DNA of 64,000 nt, from contig NC_053045.1 of NCBI RefSeq assembly GCF_003473485.1, positions 63,861,994 through 63,925,993 of the forward strand, in the 5' to 3' direction. Below the pieces are notes generated by a model. That model ran no database searches. It was not told the origin of the DNA and was given only the letters and a program-made list of their open reading frames with translations. The translations under genes and the position numbers were made by a program. Positions 59,360 through 64,000 of the stretch are shown piece after piece. Numbering within the stretch: the stretch's first letter is position 1; every line of letters starts with the position of its first letter. Source of the stretch: Medicago truncatula (Eukaryota > Streptophyta > Magnoliopsida > Fabales > Fabaceae).

Positions 59360-62026
59360 ATGGCTTCTTCAAGTTCTGCATCTGGTTCATCATCAAACGA
59401 ACAACAAGGAGAAGCTCCTGCTTATGAGATAAAGGGAAGAACCATGTCCTTGGAGGAATGGGAATTAAACATTCAATCAGAAAGTCCGGTGGATTTTGAT
59501 TCTTTGGCTGCTCACGACTGTGACATTGGCAAGTACTACGAGAAACAAGGTCTGGGAAGGTACTTCAATCTTCTAAATGGACCAACTTATCAAACACTGG
59601 TTCGTCATTTCTGGGTTAGAGCCAGCATCTACGACAGGGAAGCCGCCAAGATTGAAGAAGATGAAAAAGTTCTTCTCAATCCTGAACTCAAAGGGAAGTC
59701 TAGAGCGGAAATGGGTTTGGAAACTTTCTCCAAAACCCAGATAAGATCAAGCATCATGGGAATCCGTGTCTGGATCACTGAGGACACTATTGCCTTTGTC
59801 ATCAGAAGACCAGCAGAAGGAGAACATGAGGCTGGGATTTCAAAGCCAAAGGACAGCCCCTGGAATGCTATTGTTAACAGAACTCTCTACAACAAGGTAA
59901 AGGACTTTGCCTATTCTGACATGAACACCAAGACAAAGGTTATGTTGAAGATTCAGAACGAAAACCTACTACCAAAAGGTGGTGGTGGTGATCAGCCCTC
60001 TCTGGAACATAAAATCCTCTTACACTTTGTCATAAAGGGTGTAGAGGCAAATATTCCCAGATACATATTCAGACATATGGTTCATCAACTCAGAGAGAGT
60101 CAACTGAATAAAAGGTCTTGGGTACCCTATGGAAGACTACTCTCTGAGATTTTCTATCAGGGAGGAATTATTGAGATGCTGAAAGAAGCTCAAATCTTCA
60201 CAGATGAACAGTTGGGAACTGTTAGAGGGAAGATTATCAATGGTGAGACTCTAAGGGCTATGCATCTGATTAAAGCAAAAGATGTGAAGAAGAGTCCTAC
60301 TGACTTGAAACCTTCTGATGCCAAATCAGATCTTATCCCAGACTTTCCTCCCATCTGTAAACAAGATCCCTTGGAGGTTCAAAGGGCATATATCATGGAT
60401 CACTACAAAACCTATAACCAGAAAATCAGCTTGAAGGATGTTCCTGACCAAATGTATGGTGGTGAGCTGCCTGTGGCCAAAAGCAGAAAATCTAAGAAGA
60501 AGCAGATCACCAAGGAAGAATACCTTGCTGAAAATGCTACTGAGGTGGGTGCTCAGAAGCATAAGAAAGCTAAGAAGGAAAAATCTGCTATGTCCACCAT
60601 TCTTGAGGAAGTGGAGGATTTGGATGATGTCCCTCTTATCAAGAAAAGGACAAGGAGTACTCAAGAAACAGCAGAACAGCCTGCTTCTGAACAAGCTGCT
60701 TCTGATCAAGCTGCTTCTGAAAAGCCTCCAAGTCCCAAAAATAAAAGAGAAGCTGCTCTTCAGACCATCAAAAGGAAGAGGTCTAATTTAACAAGAAATC
60801 TGAAGACAGCTGAAGGAAGAAGGGCACAAATGTTGGAAGAACTGGAAGAGAACTGGGATGAAGACTCAAGCCCTAAGAAAGCAAAAAGGACTGCAACTTC
60901 TGAGCCCATAGTCATGCCCAGCTTCGAAATGACTGAAGAAATGAAGCAGTATACTAGGGAGGTTGCTGCATCCAAGATAGCAGAGAAGAAAAGGATGAAG
61001 ATTTTGTATGAAGAAGAAAGGGATGAACGTCTCAAGGCTGCAGGGTATGTGCCTACTCCTGACATTGCTGCTTTAGCATCGGAGTTAGAAACTGTTAAGT
61101 ATGGAGCAACTCTGCTTTCTCAAGCCTTGAAGAATAAGCAAGCTTCAGGAGCAACTTCATCAGAACCAGCTTCAGAAGCTCCAGAAGCAGTTCATCCAGA
61201 AGCTCAGTCTTCAGGTAATCCATCTAACGCTCCAACTAATACTCAGATTCCATCTTCACCCTCTTCATCATCAACAGAATCAGATGACCAACCCCTTAGC
61301 CAACACATAGACAAGCTTCTAAAAACCAAACCTACCAAACTAACAGATTTAGGAACACTTGACTGGGAGCAAACTCAAATAGAATTTTCTAAGAATAGAA
61401 TTAAATTGTGTGAGAAATTCAATTTGCCTCCTACTCATCCACTCTATCCAGATAATCCTGAACCTGTTAGTGTACAACAACCTCAACCCAACCCAGAACC
61501 TACAACAAACTCACCAAATAACCAATCTCCACAAAAAGCCTCTGAAGTAGCTTCAGATGCAACTACTTCAGAAACTCCCCAACACCAAGAAACCTCAACC
61601 CTTCACAACTTAGAAAAACATCTAGGTGGTGAAATGCAACCAACACCCACTAAGGCCTCTAAGACAGTTCCTGAAAAGACTGTCTTGGAAACCCAAACAG
61701 AAACCCAAACCATCCCTGAGCAAACTGTTCAGGAGCAAACTGCCTCTGAACAAGTTGCTCCTGACCAAACAACTTCTGACCAACATATACCTTCTGACCA
61801 AACAACAGAACAACAACAACAACCAGATTCACCCACTATAATAGACTTAACCTCTGACAAACCTTCCACATCAAATACAACTCAAACTGAACCTTCACCC
61901 ATCCCTGACCATATCCTAGAGTCTGAGTATATAGAGGAACAGCTGATTAGACTTAGTGATGAGATTCAGGCACTGATTCTTCGCAGAACAGTTCCTGCAC
62001 CTCCTATTCACTATTATGATCAGTAG
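59360..62026 (+). CDS. Sirevirus env-like ORF
   Basis: 888 codons from an ATG in good context (CAATGGCT). The first 340 residues form a folded-looking domain (YYEKQGLGRYFNLLNGPTYQ, LVRHFWVRASIYD, KILLHFVIKGVEANIPRYIF), the conserved domain of plant Sirevirus env-like proteins, also annotated as a putative plant transposon protein. After about residue 370 it is Lys-rich with a possible nuclear-localisation-like cluster. Then come Ala/Ser/Glu/Gln repeats (ASEQAASDQAASE), a coiled-coil stretch around 530-590 and a long Pro/Gln/Thr-rich tail. I see no convincing signal peptide or membrane segment, so a true envelope role is unproven. The stop is TAG at 62,024-62,026, after which the same frame stays open for another 101 codons. 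Confidence 0.85.
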   Translation: MASSSSASGSSSNEQQGEAPAYEIKGRTMSLEEWELNIQSESPVDFDSLAAHDCDIGKYYEKQGLGRYFNLLNGPTYQTLVRHFWVRASIYDREAAKIEEDEKVLLNPELKGKSRAEMGLETFSKTQIRSSIMGIRVWITEDTIAFVIRRPAEGEHEAGISKPKDSPWNAIVNRTLYNKVKDFAYSDMNTKTKVMLKIQNENLLPKGGGGDQPSLEHKILLHFVIKGVEANIPRYIFRHMVHQLRESQLNKRSWVPYGRLLSEIFYQGGIIEMLKEAQIFTDEQLGTVRGKIINGETLRAMHLIKAKDVKKSPTDLKPSDAKSDLIPDFPPICKQDPLEVQRAYIMDHYKTYNQKISLKDVPDQMYGGELPVAKSRKSKKKQITKEEYLAENATEVGAQKHKKAKKEKSAMSTILEEVEDLDDVPLIKKRTRSTQETAEQPASEQAASDQAASEKPPSPKNKREAALQTIKRKRSNLTRNLKTAEGRRAQMLEELEENWDEDSSPKKAKRTATSEPIVMPSFEMTEEMKQYTREVAASKIAEKKRMKILYEEERDERLKAAGYVPTPDIAALASELETVKYGATLLSQALKNKQASGATSSEPASEAPEAVHPEAQSSGNPSNAPTNTQIPSSPSSSSTESDDQPLSQHIDKLLKTKPTKLTDLGTLDWEQTQIEFSKNRIKLCEKFNLPPTHPLYPDNPEPVSVQQPQPNPEPTTNSPNNQSPQKASEVASDATTSETPQHQETSTLHNLEKHLGGEMQPTPTKASKTVPEKTVLETQTETQTIPEQTVQEQTASEQVAPDQTTSDQHIPSDQTTEQQQQPDSPTIIDLTSDKPSTSNTTQTEPSPIPDHILESEYIEEQLIRLSDEIQALILRRTVPAPPIHYYDQ

Positions 62027-62332
62027 ATGGATCTACAGAAGAGCTTTGATGAGCTGCTGGATCAGCTTAGAACTAAATGTGTGTCATCTCACTCTGCTAT
62101 GCTGAAAAAGCTTTTGGATGATATGCATGAAGCAGCTAAGGAGAAAGAGCTGAATTTTGTGCCTCTGCTGGACATCACTCCTTTCTATCCAGAAGAAGAG
62201 TACATCACTAGGGCTGCTAGAATTCAGGCTGGATATAAAAGAAGAATGAGAGAAAAGGATGAGCTACTTCAGAAGAAGGATGATCAGATCAAGTATCTCT
62301 TAGAACAGTTGTATAAGCAAGCCCAACCTTAG
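62027..62332 (+). CDS. Env-like C-terminal segment after an in-frame TAG
   Basis: 101 codons in the same frame as the env-like ORF, directly after its TAG and beginning with ATG. It is helical and charged (LLDDMHEAAKEKELNFVPLL, then MREKDELLQKKDDQIKYLLE), a likely coiled coil, and ends with TAG at 62,330-62,332. It is best read as the natural end of the env-like protein, separated by a nonsense change or by a readthrough codon. Independent translation from the ATG is possible but not shown. Confidence 0.7.
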   Translation: MDLQKSFDELLDQLRTKCVSSHSAMLKKLLDDMHEAAKEKELNFVPLLDITPFYPEEEYITRAARIQAGYKRRMREKDELLQKKDDQIKYLLEQLYKQAQP

Positions 62333-62829
62333 TTGCACACCCAACTCTAGCTTGTTTTTTACTTTTGTTCTTAGTAGCTGTGTCTTTGTATCTTAATCCT
62401 TCTTTCTATATATATATATTATCATTGTTTCTGAATCTTGTGCTTTTTCACCTTCAATATGTTTTACAAGCTTTAACTCTGATGATATTTACTGTTTTCA
62501 ATGCTGCTTGCTCTGAAAGATTATATGTTTTTTTTGTTTTGTTTTGGCTCTGATACTCTTTCTTTTGTTTCTATTCTTTTTGTTGATGACAAAAGGGGGA
62601 GTAAATGTATAGTATTTGTTAAGGCACTGAGCCCTGCTATAACCACTTCTAAATTTCTTTTAAATACTTCTGATTTGATTTTATAAGTATTTTATTGAAA
62701 TTTAATTAATAAGAATAGAACTTAGGGGGAGCTTACAAACCTCTGTCCCAGTAGTCAACTTATTAATTAGATCAACAACAATTGAACATTTTAAATACTA
62801 TTGTTTGTCATCATCAAAAAGGGGGAGAT
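62333..62829 (+). other. Non-coding tail with three polypurine tracts
   Basis: About 500 bases before the 3' LTR. Purine tracts AAAAGGGGGA at 62,591-62,600, TAGGGGGAG at about 62,723-62,731 and AAAAAGGGGGAGA at 62,816-62,828. Several polypurine tracts before the 3' LTR are a described Sirevirus hallmark; the last one abuts the LTR and is the functional candidate for priming plus-strand DNA. Confidence 0.8.
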
Positions 62830-64000
62830 TGTTGGAACAAAATGTGTTTCACAATGAACCTTATTAAGTTTTGATGATAACAAGGTATTAAAAATTGTCA
62901 ATTGGTTATTACTAATAATTGTTCAAGTGTACAGGACCAAAGGCTACTCAAGTTATTTCAATAGGTCTTGGAAGAACAATGGAAAGAAAAAAGAAATTCT
63001 GAGCATCTGAAGAAAACTGCTCCTGAAGCTAAACTGCTCCTGAAGCTAAACTGCTCCTGAAGAGATGACGTCATCAGAAGCAGAACGTCATCAGAAGCAG
63101 AAAGTCATCAGAAGCAGAAAGTCATCAGAAGCAAAAGTTTTCATCAGAAGCAATATCTTCACCAGAAGCTACTTTTGATCCTTTAATCAAACTGAAGATT
63201 CAAAGTTGCTGATTCTCAATTCAGTCTTATCAAAGAAGAACGAAGAACTGAAAGGGAGGTATCAACGGATATATGGAAAGCACTGAGCACTTGTCTCTCA
63301 TTAATAGAGTTGACAAAGTACAAGTGTACAACCACTACCTCCACTACTCTGTTTTCTGTCTACGCTACAAGACAAAACAACAGCCATGCCTGCAGAATTT
63401 GTACACTCAAGATGGGAATGAATTTGAAGTTTATTCTTCAAAGGACTACACCCAAATCAGGCAAAGGATCACTGGTGGATAATCAAAGGATTTCAAACGA
63501 CTCTTTAGACGTGCTGATTATCTCAACGTCTCTTTCACGCCTCTATATAAAGGAGTGAAGACTTGAAGATTTGACAGAGAAATACATAAGTTTAAAAGCG
63601 CCAAAACTCTGTCAAATTGATTCTACAAAGCACACTGAATTTCTGCACTGATTTGATACATCTTAGAAATTCAAAGTCTAGAGTCTTTTCTGTATTGTAT
63701 TGTGAACACCACTGATTGTATATCAAGTGTTCAATTCAAACTCAATTCTTTGTATTTTTGTTTGATTAGAAGTCTCTTGCCTGCGTGCTTGAGCATTAGA
63801 AGTCTCTTGCTTAGTGCTTGAGCATTGGAAGACTCTTGCTTGTGTGCTTGAGCATTGTTTTGTGAAGTCTCATACTTAGAAAGTATTGAGCAGTTGTAAT
63901 CTTGTGATTATAGTGAAATCTCCTTGGAAGTGCAAGGGGGACTGGACTACTTCCGTGTTGTGGAAGGAACCAGGATAACTGCTTGTGTCTTTGTCTTTCT
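62830..64000 (+). repeat. 3' LTR, truncated by the window end
   Basis: Matches 52,219-53,389 at a constant offset of 10,611 with two substitutions (G to T at 63,432 and C to T at 63,750, relative to the 5' copy). About 150 bases remain beyond the window. Confidence 0.96.

Larger units (their letters stand above)
52219..64000 (+). mobile_element. Sirevirus (SIRE-type Ty1/Copia retrotransposon), 3' end outside the window
   Basis: Order: 5' LTR, primer site, gag, pol (protease, integrase, reverse transcriptase, RNase H), env-like ORF, polypurine tracts, 3' LTR. Integrase before reverse transcriptase marks Copia; long LTRs, a large gag and an env-like ORF after pol mark the Sirevirus genus, known in legumes as SIRE1/Maximus. 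If the 3' LTR equals the 5' one, the element ends near 64,151 and is about 11.9 kb. Across the 1,171 comparable LTR bases I see two substitutions (52,821/63,432 and 53,139/63,750) and no indels, so insertion is recent. The left target base string is AACTC (52,214-52,218). The element lies in an exon of a MYB-like gene on the opposite strand. Confidence 0.95.

Noticed and set aside
59360..62332. Env-like ORF as a true viral envelope
   Set aside because: No convincing signal peptide or transmembrane segment is visible; only the Sirevirus env-like position and domain support the name.

Overview
The window is plant nuclear DNA. It is AT-rich, has spliced genes with GT-AG introns, and about half of it is retrotransposon or other repeat sequence. 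The gene set and the SIRE-type Copia element suggest a papilionoid legume such as a Medicago or Trifolium relative; the species is an inference.

Layout. 1.75-3.1 kb holds a two-exon gene for a small acidic Hev b 5-like protein (+). 4.1-9.8 kb holds a three-exon HECT ubiquitin ligase of the UPL5 type (-), complete, with two tandem duplications inside its introns. 12.4-21.7 kb is a graveyard of decayed gene fragments, all on the + strand: a subtilase tail, a SppA/protease IV, an oligopeptide transporter, unrecognised exon-like pieces and a SKU5-similar multicopper-oxidase-like gene, with LINE fragments in and beside it. 22-24 kb contains a diverged 0.8 kb duplication. 25.0-26.1 kb holds an intact CPR1/CPR30-like F-box gene (-). 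27-42 kb is nested repeat DNA: LINE remnants, a hAT-type element inside a LINE, a 5'-truncated LINE with a 17-bp target-site duplication (TSD), a T/G-rich retro-insertion with a 21-bp TSD, a SIRE-like solo LTR inside another LINE, and several MITE-like foldbacks. 43.2-47.2 kb holds an intact six-exon tonoplast dicarboxylate transporter gene (+). 47.7-51.4 kb is non-coding repeat DNA, including a Mutator-like MITE with a perfect 9-bp TSD. 51.45-52.22 kb holds the 3' exons of a small MYB/SANT-like gene (-), cut by the last feature.

From 52,219 to the window end lies a very young Sirevirus (Ty1/Copia, SIRE/Maximus type). It has a 1,322-bp 5' LTR, an initiator-Met-tRNA type primer site, gag, pol, an env-like ORF, three polypurine tracts and most of the 3' LTR. 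The LTRs differ at only 2 of 1,171 comparable bases. The copy carries possible lesions: gag and pol lie in different frames, and an in-frame TAG interrupts the env-like frame.

The four recognisable intact host genes (acidic protein, UPL5, F-box, dicarboxylate transporter) have no evident joint function; this is an ordinary plant gene-plus-repeat landscape. I found no clearly new biological system. The items most worth checking are the same-strand multi-family pseudogene cluster, the Sirevirus gag/pol/env frame organisation with its pervasive TCAGAAGC motif, and a palindromic 16-mer module shared by two distant repeats.
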